Source: Kiloniella spongiae
GTDB lineage: Bacteria > Pseudomonadota > Alphaproteobacteria > Kiloniellales > Kiloniellaceae
NCBI RefSeq assembly: GCF_001026905.1
Contig: NZ_LAQL01000006.1
Span: 1 to 64,000, forward strand
DNA: 64,000 bases
Direction: 5' to 3'
A program made the translations under genes and the position numbers. This document shows, in pieces, positions 1 to 7,583 of this stretch. Numbering within the stretch: position 1 is the first letter of the stretch; the number at the start of each line of letters is the position of its first letter. The notes beneath the pieces were generated by a model. That model saw only the letters and a list, made by a program, of their open reading frames with translations, was not told where the DNA came from and did no database searches.

Positions 1-372
1 CTACAACAACACTGTCAAAGACCTTTTTGCAAAAAACTCACATTTTTTTAATATTAGCGTAACAGAGCCGTTTTACGTAAGTTTATTACCCAAAACACCT
101 CTGTTTAGGATGTTTTCTGAAAAAGGCAGATTCCCCGATAGCAAATTCATAAGATAATTACGGGATAATTAGAGCAAATCGATAAAGAATCCCCGAAACC
201 AAGCAAAAAAATATGCGAAATTCTCTCGAATAATGCTTGAAAATAACTTTTACCCCAGATGATTCGCATTTAATTCCCCGAATCACCAAACTATAAGCAA
301 GCACACAGTAAGATTCTTAATACAAATGCCTAAGATAACGATTTTACACTTGAAAGAATCCTTCCCAGCGAC
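1..372. other. AT-rich intergenic region before the GNAT gene
   Basis: No convincing gene or RNA is visible. The stretch is AT-rich and carries three copies of a short string ATTCCCCGA or a one-base variant (near 130, 188 and 273), with no regular spacing. An ATG at 326 opens a frame that runs out of frame with the acetyltransferase; see the findings for its possible link with the start of that gene. Confidence 0.4.
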
Positions 373-837
373 GTGGGGCTTTATAAAGAACTGAGATTGG
401 AGGGGCTTCGAGAAACGCCCGAAGCCTTTGGAGCATCCTATAGAGATGAATCCACCGAAGTCTTTACTTACTATTGCGAACTCTTAAACGACAGCTATGT
501 CTTTGGTGTTTATGGCAATACAGGAATACTTGCAGGTATTGCAGGTTTACGCATCTCCAAAAAAGAAAAGCTACGGCACAAAGGGACACTTTGGGGCATG
601 TATATAAAATCGGAAGCGCGCGGTAACGGTTTGGCCAAGCAACTCGCATCACTAATCATCGAAACGGCCAAAGAAACCACCGAAGAACTTCTCTTAACCG
701 TGGTTGCTTCCAATATTCCAGCAGTCAACTTATATAAAGCATTGGGTTTTATTGAATACGGCATCGAACCCAGAGCACTTAAAGTTCAAGGCACTTATTA
801 TGATGAATTACTCATGCTCTTACGGCTCGAGACATAA
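373..837 (+). CDS. GNAT-family N-acetyltransferase, start uncertain
   Basis: Predicted acetyl-CoA-dependent N-acetyltransferase of about 154 residues. The acetyl-CoA loop is visible near residues 80-90 as SEARGNGLAKQL (the R/Q-x-x-G-x-G/A pattern), followed by the C-terminal fold strand and VNLYKALGFIEYG, typical of the family. The substrate cannot be told. The only available start is a GTG at 373, yet the reading frame stays open upstream to a TAA at 331 and that extra stretch (FTLERILPSDVGLYKEL) reads like the missing first beta strand and helix of a GNAT domain. No ATG, GTG or TTG lies in that extension, whereas an ATG at 326 lies one frame away. A small frameshift near the 5' end, real or from sequencing, is therefore likely. 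Confidence 0.75.
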   Translation: MGLYKELRLEGLRETPEAFGASYRDESTEVFTYYCELLNDSYVFGVYGNTGILAGIAGLRISKKEKLRHKGTLWGMYIKSEARGNGLAKQLASLIIETAKETTEELLLTVVASNIPAVNLYKALGFIEYGIEPRALKVQGTYYDELLMLLRLET

Positions 838-937
838 AGCAATATATAAAAAGGCACACACCATACTTCTGCCTCTAACATTACCGATTAAATCCTCTAC
901 AATGCCCCAACCCACTCAAACATGCTTTGAAAACATG

Positions 938-1876
938 TCAATTATATAAGCTTCCCCGATCAACGGCACGAAGATGCTCAGCAAAACCAGAAGAAGACAT
1001 CAGCTTTTTACAGCGCTCAAAACGTGCAATGCTATACGCCCAAAAGTCTTCGGCAGGATTTTTATTGCCATGCTGTATCAACCCCCAAAGAGTCCAGAGA
1101 AGATCACACATCGCTTTGTAGATGATCATACGACCTAGGATTTCAGCTGGCGGCTCTTCGCCCCAATAGGCAACAAGTAATTCCCGATCCTGTTCCTCGG
1201 AAAATTCGGCCTCGACAGAAAGATCTCCAAGATCCCATAGAGGATCATTCATCCCGGAATATTCCCAGTCCACAATCCACATCTTCTGACCATCATCCAG
1301 GAAGTTTTCAGATAAAGGATCACAATGACACGGTGTTAATGGTAGCTTCGTCTTAGAGGCCAGAATATTTCGAATGTTTTGCGCCTCTTCAACAACCTCG
1401 CGATACCCATCTGGTAAAGTAACGTCCAAGCCTGAGAGAACCTTCAAATATTCATCAATCATGGCAAAGAGCTCAAACCGGAACAGAAATTCTTTTCCCG
1501 AGTTATGCAACAAAGCCAAGGCACGTCCAGCCCGACCAGCAGATCCGGATATCTCTTTAAAGGCAAGAGGGCTCATCGTTTTTGTACCCTCCAGGAACCG
1601 CGAGACCATCACGCCACTTGAGGGATCACTATAAAGAACTTCTGCAGAGACCTTTATATCCGCAGCAACTTGAGCATTATGAGATTCAACAGAACGATCA
1701 ATATATTCCTCAGTCCCCTCTCCTGGAATTCGAACAATGTAACTCTCTTCTTTTCTCGACACTTTAAAAACAAGGTTTGTCAGCCCGCCGAGACGTTCAA
1801 CGGAATAACTTCCAGGAGTCCAATCCTGTAGCTCCGGAACCAACACTATAATTGATGCAATTTGCTTCGCTTCCAT
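938..1876 (-). CDS. Choline/ethanolamine-kinase-like phosphotransferase (APH fold)
   Basis: About 312 residues of the aminoglycoside/choline kinase fold. Visible motifs are the N-terminal nucleotide-binding sheet (GGLTNLVFKVS, YIVRIPG), the catalytic Brenner box HCDPLSEN and the metal-binding IVDWEYSG with a following DPLWDLGDLS. Family members transfer ATP phosphate to an alcohol such as choline, ethanolamine or a related small molecule; the true acceptor is unknown. I chose the ATG at 1876 because an AGGGG ribosome site sits just upstream; a GTG at 1883-1885 is an alternative. It follows the FAD/GcvT gene by a few bases, so the two are almost certainly one transcript, with a DeoR regulator divergent from them. 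The product could make the phosphorylated ligand that such regulators usually sense (inference). Confidence 0.8.
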   Translation of the reverse strand: MEAKQIASIIVLVPELQDWTPGSYSVERLGGLTNLVFKVSRKEESYIVRIPGEGTEEYIDRSVESHNAQVAADIKVSAEVLYSDPSSGVMVSRFLEGTKTMSPLAFKEISGSAGRAGRALALLHNSGKEFLFRFELFAMIDEYLKVLSGLDVTLPDGYREVVEEAQNIRNILASKTKLPLTPCHCDPLSENFLDDGQKMWIVDWEYSGMNDPLWDLGDLSVEAEFSEEQDRELLVAYWGEEPPAEILGRMIIYKAMCDLLWTLWGLIQHGNKNPAEDFWAYSIARFERCKKLMSSSGFAEHLRAVDRGSLYN

Positions 1877-1888
1877 TTCTATCACCCC

Positions 1889-4312
1889 TCACATTTTTAA
1901 ACGTTTGTTCATAGGGTCATACAAAGCACCATCTATACGCACAGCAGGATAGCGTTTTCCAAAAGCTTCAATTTCAAACCCTTGCTGACCAGCAAGCGGA
2001 ACAGGAAGGTACCCCATAGCAATTTGCGCCCCCATAGTATGACCGTAATTAGCTGATGTTGTCAGCCCAACCACATCGTCACCACGAAAAATCGTCTCTG
2101 CACCGTAAAGGGAGACATCAGCCTCAACAGTAAAGGTGGATAATTTTTCCGTTGGTCCACTTTCTTTAATCATCTGAAGGGCTTCGCGACCGATAAAATC
2201 GCCTTTTGATTTCAGCGCAACCTTAAATCCCAACCCGGCAGCATAAGGTGTGTAATCAGGGGTTACCTCTGAGCTCCAATAGACATACCCCTTTTCCATC
2301 CTCAGACTATCAATGGCACGGTAACCGACATTGGCAATATCATAAGGTTGCCCTGCCTCCCAAAGCTGTTCATAAACATGCGCCGCAAATTCAGTTGGAA
2401 TGTGCAACTCCCAGCCCAGTTCTCCGACATACCCAATACGCAGAGCCCAGAGTGTTGCTGCGCCAATTTCAATCTGCTGGCAAGTCGAAAAAGGGAAAGC
2501 GACATTGGAAATATCTTGGCGCGTCACCGCTTGCAAAACAGCTCTCGAATTTGGCCCGCAGATATTGATCACAGCCTTGGCAGAAGTCACTTCGAACGCA
2601 TGAACCGATCCATCCACTGGCAAATGCGACTTGATCCAATGGAAATCATGCGTAGAAAAACCACTGCCGGTAATGACATAAAAGCGCTCACGACCCAGAC
2701 GACATATCGTCAAATCAGCTTCAATCCCGCCTTTTTCGTTACAAAGCTGTGTATAAACGACCGCCCCATCGAGCTTATCAAGGTTTGAAATCGCAAGCCC
2801 TTGCAAAGCTGCTAACGCACCCGGACCAACAACCTCCATCTTTGCAAAAGAAGATTGATCTATTAACCCTACATTTTCCCTCACAGCCTTACACTCTTTG
2901 GCAACAGGCGAGAACCAATTTGTTTTCCTGCGATCAAAATCCAGCTGATCAACAGGTTCCAACCCATTCAAAGCAAACCAATTCGGACGCTCCCACCCTG
3001 CCCGACTACCGTAACAAGCACCTTTTTCCTTCAGTATATTATAAAGCGGGCTACGCCTTATTCCTCTGGCTGCTTTTGCTTCTTCGCCAGGCTTGTGAAG
3101 AAGATAATGCCCGCCATAGTGTTCGACGGCCCGATTATACATAAAATAGTTCGTGTTATGGTGCTCGCTAAAACGGCGGATATCCAGAGGCCAGAGATCA
3201 AGACTTGGGGCTTCATCAATTATCCATTCCGCCATCATCTGTCCCGCACCACCGCCTGCAGCAATTCCATAGAGAAAACCACTGGCAACAAAATAGTTAT
3301 CAAACTCAACGGCCTTTCCCATCACAAAGTCACCATCAGCAGAATAGGGAATGGGACCATTAATGAGCTCACGAATGCCCACAGTATTAATTACCGGCGT
3401 GATTTCCGAAGCAAGGCAGGCCAATTCCTCAAAGCGATCAAAATTTTCACCCAACAGTTCCCGACCAAATCCCTGCGGAATACCCTCATCTCCAAAAGGA
3501 AGCGTTCCCCTTTCGTACCCACCAACAACCATTCCCCGAACTTCTGGCTTGTAATAGATCAGTCGATCGGGATCCCGCATTGTTGGCATGTTTTTAGGCA
3601 TATCGGGAATGGGATCAGTGATCATGTACTGATGCTCCAATGCACAAGCGGGTACCTTCACATTACTAAGAATCCCCAATTCCCGAGACCACATACCTCC
3701 AGCATTAACCAATATATCAAAAGTCCAAGTCCCCTCAGACGTAACGACTTCGGATGCTTGTCGGCCGTTTCGACGTACCTCCAGAACTTCAACGCCTTGA
3801 TGAATTTTTGCACCCTTATCACGGGCTCCCTTTGCCAGCGCCTGACAAACAGAGCTTGGGTCAATATAACCATCACTTGGAATATAGGCTGCACCTTCGA
3901 CACCGTCTGTTGTCATGATCGGAAAGAGTTCCTGTGCCTCTTGTGCAGTCAGGATTTGCATCTCAAGACCAAAACTTTTAGAGGTTGTTGCCAGACGCTT
4001 TATTTCGAGCATCCGGTCTTTAGAGCTTGCCAACCTGAGACTGCCAACCTTTTTCCAGTCCAGCGACTGTCCGGTTTCCGCTTCTAATTTGTCATATAAC
4101 TCAACGGATTTCTGCAGCATACGGGTTGTATTTCGCGAGGACCTTAGCTGCCCCACCAACCCGGCGGCATGCCACGTCGCCCCGTGAGTTAACTGATTTT
4201 TCTCCAGAACAGCGACATCCTGCTTTCCCATACGAGTTAAATGATAGGCGATAGAGCACCCTATAATCCCGCCCCCAATTACAAGAACCTCTACATGACG
4301 CCGATCAGACAT
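1889..4312 (-). CDS. FAD-dependent dehydrogenase with GcvT domain (dimethylglycine/sarcosine dehydrogenase-like)
   Basis: 807 residues with the two-part layout of dimethylglycine and sarcosine dehydrogenases. Residues 1-400 are a DAO-type FAD domain: dinucleotide motif VIGGGIIG near residues 11-18, and GATWHAAG with His48, the position that carries covalent FAD in mammalian homologues. The C-terminal half is a GcvT-like folate-binding domain plus its barrel (GYVGELGWELHIP, GYRAIDSLRMEKGY). The family oxidatively demethylates or cleaves N-methylated amines and passes the one-carbon unit to tetrahydrofolate. The exact substrate is not decidable from sequence. It is the first gene of a two-gene operon with a choline-kinase-like protein and faces a DeoR regulator across a 179-base promoter region. 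GcvT-family fusions are often over-annotated, so I do not give a gene symbol. Confidence 0.85.
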   Translation of the reverse strand: MSDRRHVEVLVIGGGIIGCSIAYHLTRMGKQDVAVLEKNQLTHGATWHAAGLVGQLRSSRNTTRMLQKSVELYDKLEAETGQSLDWKKVGSLRLASSKDRMLEIKRLATTSKSFGLEMQILTAQEAQELFPIMTTDGVEGAAYIPSDGYIDPSSVCQALAKGARDKGAKIHQGVEVLEVRRNGRQASEVVTSEGTWTFDILVNAGGMWSRELGILSNVKVPACALEHQYMITDPIPDMPKNMPTMRDPDRLIYYKPEVRGMVVGGYERGTLPFGDEGIPQGFGRELLGENFDRFEELACLASEITPVINTVGIRELINGPIPYSADGDFVMGKAVEFDNYFVASGFLYGIAAGGGAGQMMAEWIIDEAPSLDLWPLDIRRFSEHHNTNYFMYNRAVEHYGGHYLLHKPGEEAKAARGIRRSPLYNILKEKGACYGSRAGWERPNWFALNGLEPVDQLDFDRRKTNWFSPVAKECKAVRENVGLIDQSSFAKMEVVGPGALAALQGLAISNLDKLDGAVVYTQLCNEKGGIEADLTICRLGRERFYVITGSGFSTHDFHWIKSHLPVDGSVHAFEVTSAKAVINICGPNSRAVLQAVTRQDISNVAFPFSTCQQIEIGAATLWALRIGYVGELGWELHIPTEFAAHVYEQLWEAGQPYDIANVGYRAIDSLRMEKGYVYWSSEVTPDYTPYAAGLGFKVALKSKGDFIGREALQMIKESGPTEKLSTFTVEADVSLYGAETIFRGDDVVGLTTSANYGHTMGAQIAMGYLPVPLAGQQGFEIEAFGKRYPAVRIDGALYDPMNKRLKM

Positions 4313-4418
4313 TAAACTCTCCTAGAAAGCAATCAATAACCACACAAATCCACAATAACCACATAAAATCACCGAAACTAGAGTCGCGTCAATCCAAAAT
4401 ATTTATATTTTGAGGAAA

Positions 4419-4482
4419 TTTCGTGTTTATTTCGTGGTTTTGTTGCTATAAATACTGAAACAACAACAGCAAACACACGAAA
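4419..4482. promoter_or_regulatory. Divergent promoter with repeated TTTCGTG half-sites (candidate DeoR operator)
   Basis: Between the dehydrogenase and the DeoR gene, TTTCGTG occurs at 4419-4425 and again at 4430-4436, an 11-base spacing that places both on one face of the helix. The inverted form CACGAAA occurs at 4476-4482, directly before the regulator start. Such repeated half-sites fit a DeoR-family regulator controlling both flanking transcripts. The assignment is inferred from position and symmetry. Confidence 0.5.
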
Positions 4483-4491
4483 CAGAATCAG

Positions 4492-5271
4492 ATGAACCCT
4501 TCCAAACGCCAGCTCGATATCCTTAAGAACGTTCGCTTTAATGGCTTTTGCACAACAGCGGCCCTTGCAGAGACCTTGCAAGTTTCGATGGAAACAATAC
4601 GCCGTAATGTGAATAGCTTGGTCACTGAAGGCTTACTGGAGAAAGTACACGGCGGCGTCTCGCTTCCAGAAAGCATTCCTGAACCCTCATTTTCCCGTCG
4701 TCTTGCAGAAGACAAAGAAGCAAAGCAACAGATCGCCACCCTGGTAGCGGCACAAATTCGCAACGGGGAATCGCTTTTTCTCGATAACAGCTCGACCACA
4801 GCTTATGTTGCCATGGCGCTTAGCGAGCACAAAAATTTGTTTATCGTCACCAACTCGGCCTCAATCGCCAACATTCTGGTGAGCAGGAACGGAAACAGAG
4901 TATTTTTAGCCGGCGGCGAACTCAGGGAACATGATGCAGGGGCCTTTGGGCCTGAAGCTCTGGAATTTGTTGGCCGGTTTGAGTTGGACCACGCGATACT
5001 ATCAGCATCAGCTGTACATTGCGAAAAGGGCTTTATGGTAAACCATCTTTGCGAAGCAGTGTTCTCGCAAACTTTAATCAGTCATTCCCAGCAATCCATC
5101 ATGGTTCTGGACCATAGCAAGTTTGATAAAATGGCTCCGGTTAAACAATGCGATTTCTCTCAAATCAGCCAGTTCGTCTCGGATAGCACGCCTCTGAACC
5201 CTTTGCTCGAAGCCATTAAACTTGGCGGCTGTGATTTACTGACAGCAGAATCACAAACGTTTTCACAGTAG
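4492..5271 (+). CDS. DeoR/GlpR-family transcriptional regulator
   Basis: 259 residues. The N-terminal winged helix (residues 1-55) has the family signature LAETLQVSMETIRRNVNSL followed by the wing EKVHGGV. The C-terminal half is the phosphosugar-isomerase-like effector domain (FLDNSSTTAYVAMAL, IVTNSASIANIL, FLAGGELRE), whose family members bind phosphorylated metabolites. It is transcribed away from the dehydrogenase/kinase pair and carries repeated TTTCGTG-like half-sites in the shared promoter, so local and self-regulation is the simplest reading. The ligand is unknown. The neighbouring kinase suggests a phosphorylated amino-alcohol or sugar rather than a free one (inference). Confidence 0.85.
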   Translation: MNPSKRQLDILKNVRFNGFCTTAALAETLQVSMETIRRNVNSLVTEGLLEKVHGGVSLPESIPEPSFSRRLAEDKEAKQQIATLVAAQIRNGESLFLDNSSTTAYVAMALSEHKNLFIVTNSASIANILVSRNGNRVFLAGGELREHDAGAFGPEALEFVGRFELDHAILSASAVHCEKGFMVNHLCEAVFSQTLISHSQQSIMVLDHSKFDKMAPVKQCDFSQISQFVSDSTPLNPLLEAIKLGGCDLLTAESQTFSQ

Positions 5272-5367
5272 AGATTTGCAGATTATAACAGTCACCTACC
5301 ATCAGATCTTGCCTAATATCAATTCCTCTGTGATCTTAGAGACTTAAGAGATAGAGGCACTATAGGT

Positions 5368-6378
5368 ATGAATGTGAATGCAGAATCAACAAACGGGCAG
5401 GTCGTTATCGGACTGAATGCCGTTATTGTTGCTATAATTGAAGAGCAACCAAAGGTTCTTGTCGTCCAGCATACCTCTGAAACATTGACTGCCCAGCACG
5501 AAACATTGACCGAACGGACAGCGCTGCCCCACGACAATCGACACGAAGCACTTCCCTTCGGCCCTTTTTATCCACTGAAGCACCGCACACTTGAAGCTGG
5601 TCTCAGATCATGGGTAGAAGAACAGACCGATCACGATATTGGCTACGTTGAACAACTCTATACATTCGGTAACGAAGGACGCGACCCTCGCGAGGAAGCT
5701 GGTGGCGCCCGCTTGGTATCAGTCGGCTATCTCGCTCTGGTGCAAGATACCGGCCCGACAGCGATTGAAAATGCGGTTTGGCAGGATTGGTATCGCTTCT
5801 TCCCCTGGGAAGACTGGCGCGATGGCTCTCCCATTATATTAGAGAGTGATATCATCCCCGCCTTGCGGCAATGGATTGCTGATGCTGAAAATAACGATGA
5901 GCAAAAAGATCGCTACGAACGTGCCTGTATTACGTTTGGGTTGGATGACACCCCCTGGAACGATGAACTTGTTCTGGAACGATACGAACTACTCTATGAA
6001 GCAAGCCTGGTCACGGAACGCCAAGACAACCTGAATGGAGAAGAAATAAGTGATCATCGCGGAACAGCAATGGCATTGGATCACCGACGCATTTTAGCAA
6101 CAGCCATCGGGCGCTTGCGGGGTAAAATAAAATATCGTCCTGTCGTGTTCGAACTGATGCCCCCGACCTTTACGCTATTACAGCTCCAAAAAGTCGTCGA
6201 GGCTCTCTCGGGATCTCTACTACATAAACAGAACTTTCGTCGACTCATCGAGAAAAAAGGCCTGGTTGAAGCAACCGGAAAGATCGAAAGCCAGACCGGC
6301 GGGCGTCCTGCCAGCCAATTCCGCTTTAGGCGCGAAGTCCTGATGGAACGCCAGGCACTGGGTGTCCGCCAGAACTAG
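5368..6378 (+). CDS. nadQ: NadQ-type NAD biosynthesis regulator (degenerate Nudix plus winged helix)
   Basis: 336 residues. Residues 15-180 form a Nudix-like domain whose catalytic box is degenerate: around LEAGLRSWVEEQ the glutamates and arginine do not match the hydrolytic GX5EX7REUXEEXGU pattern. This suggests a ligand sensor rather than an enzyme. Residues 220-336 form a winged helix (RGKIKYRPVVFELM, TLLQLQKVVEAL, GGRPASQFRF), the arrangement of NrtR- and NadQ-type NAD regulators. In many alphaproteobacteria a protein of this kind lies next to nadABC. Here it directly precedes nadA in the same direction, and three copies of a near-palindrome lie between the genes. Role as repressor of NAD synthesis is inferred from family and context. 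Confidence 0.8.
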   Translation: MNVNAESTNGQVVIGLNAVIVAIIEEQPKVLVVQHTSETLTAQHETLTERTALPHDNRHEALPFGPFYPLKHRTLEAGLRSWVEEQTDHDIGYVEQLYTFGNEGRDPREEAGGARLVSVGYLALVQDTGPTAIENAVWQDWYRFFPWEDWRDGSPIILESDIIPALRQWIADAENNDEQKDRYERACITFGLDDTPWNDELVLERYELLYEASLVTERQDNLNGEEISDHRGTAMALDHRRILATAIGRLRGKIKYRPVVFELMPPTFTLLQLQKVVEALSGSLLHKQNFRRLIEKKGLVEATGKIESQTGGRPASQFRFRREVLMERQALGVRQN

Positions 6379-6424
6379 CGCGCCTCCTCTTCAGCTAACC
6401 GAATCTTCCTTAGGCCAAAACTAC

Positions 6425-6540
6425 TTATACTAATATTGAGCATAATACGCTTGACCCAAGTAATACTCACTTGTAGCATAAGGGTAACAGGGAGCTCCCG
6501 TCTTTTTTTTATAGCCCCCTTATACTCACATAGAGCAAAA
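6425..6540 (+). promoter_or_regulatory. Three near-palindromic operators before nadA (candidate NadQ sites)
   Basis: Three 21-base elements follow the consensus TTATACTC-N5-GAGCATAA: 6425-6445 (TTATACTA/GAGCATAA), 6461-6481 (TAATACTC/TAGCATAA) and 6520-6540 (TTATACTC/GAGCAAAA). The last ends nine bases before the nadA start and covers the region just ahead of its GAGG ribosome site. Repeated copies directly between a NadQ-like gene and nadABC strongly suggest its binding sites; binding itself is inferred. Confidence 0.7.
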
Positions 6541-6549
6541 GAGGTTACA

Positions 6550-7572
6550 ATGTCTGCCAATACTGCAGTCGCAGAGACAGAAGAATACACATACACCCCG
6601 GAAGTGGCCGCACGCACGGCCTCTGTCTTTGAGCAGGTTTACCCCGCGATCAGTAAAGAAGAGTGGCCTGATTTTGCGCCCTATGTTGATGAGATCCTGC
6701 GTTTGAAAAAAGAACGCAACGCTGTTGTTCTCGCCCACAATTATCAGACGAGAGATATCTATCACTGCGTATCTGATATCGTTGGGGATTCACTCGCACT
6801 TGCACAAAAGGCTATTGATGTCGAAGCCGATGTCATTGTGATGGCCGGCGTTCACTTCATGGCAGAGACCACAAAACTTCTAAATCCATCGAAGACTGTA
6901 CTGATCCCCGATCCCAAGGCCGGGTGCTCCTTGGCTGACTCCATCACAGGCGAAGACGTCCGTAATCTTCGCAAAAAATATCCCGGCGTTCCCATTGTCA
7001 CTTATGTAAATACCTCCGTCGAAGTAAAGGCTGAATCAGATATCTGCTGCACATCCGGAAATGCTGTGAAAATCGTTGAATCATTGGGTGTGGATCGGGT
7101 GCTCTTAATCCCGGATCGTTTTCTTGCCGCCAATGTTGCCGCCGAAACCGACGTTGAAATTCTGACATGGGAAGGCGAATGTGAAGTGCACGAACGCTTT
7201 ACTGCCCGACAGGTTAATCAACTGCGCAAGGCACATCCCAATGTCACGGTCCTTGCACACCCGGAATGTCCGCCGGAAGTTGTCGAAGCTGCGGACTATT
7301 CAGGATCAACTGCCGGTATGATCAACTTTGTATCTGAGCAAAAGCCAGCAGAAGTCGCCCTGATCACCGAATGCTCTATGGGTGATAACATCGCGTCAGA
7401 AAACCCGGATACCAGCTTTATTCGGTCCTGTAATCTTTGCCCTCACATGCAACGCATTAACTTGATGAACATCTGTGAATCATTAAAGACGATGACGCAC
7501 GAAGTTACTGTTGATCCTGCGCTTGCTGATCGGGCACGCCTTGCAGTTCAACGCATGCTGGACGCAAGTTAA
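6550..7572 (+). CDS. nadA: Quinolinate synthase NadA
   Basis: Iron-sulfur enzyme that condenses iminoaspartate with dihydroxyacetone phosphate to quinolinate in de novo NAD synthesis. The 340 residues begin at the ATG at 6550 behind GAGG; a longer frame starting at 6436 runs through the operators and is rejected. Cluster cysteines are visible as Cys126 (DPKAGCSLAD), Cys211 (WEGECEVHERF) and Cys297 (CNLCPHM), with substrate-binding AHNYQ near residue 62. Eleven bases separate it from nadB, so nadA, nadB and nadC form one operon. Expression is probably repressed through the three upstream elements when NAD is plentiful. Confidence 0.96.
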   Translation: MSANTAVAETEEYTYTPEVAARTASVFEQVYPAISKEEWPDFAPYVDEILRLKKERNAVVLAHNYQTRDIYHCVSDIVGDSLALAQKAIDVEADVIVMAGVHFMAETTKLLNPSKTVLIPDPKAGCSLADSITGEDVRNLRKKYPGVPIVTYVNTSVEVKAESDICCTSGNAVKIVESLGVDRVLLIPDRFLAANVAAETDVEILTWEGECEVHERFTARQVNQLRKAHPNVTVLAHPECPPEVVEAADYSGSTAGMINFVSEQKPAEVALITECSMGDNIASENPDTSFIRSCNLCPHMQRINLMNICESLKTMTHEVTVDPALADRARLAVQRMLDAS

Positions 7573-7583
7573 GGAGGCTTCCC

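Noticed and set aside
1-372. CCCCGA repeats as a CRISPR-like or iteron array
   Set aside because: Only three short copies with irregular spacing; no spacer-repeat order.
3095-4087. 330-codon forward frame inside the dehydrogenase gene
   Set aside because: Shadow frame with no recognisable motif, within a full-length enzyme on the other strand.
6436-6549. N-terminal extension of nadA by 38 codons
   Set aside because: It runs through two operators, has no family similarity, and the ATG at 6550 has a ribosome site.
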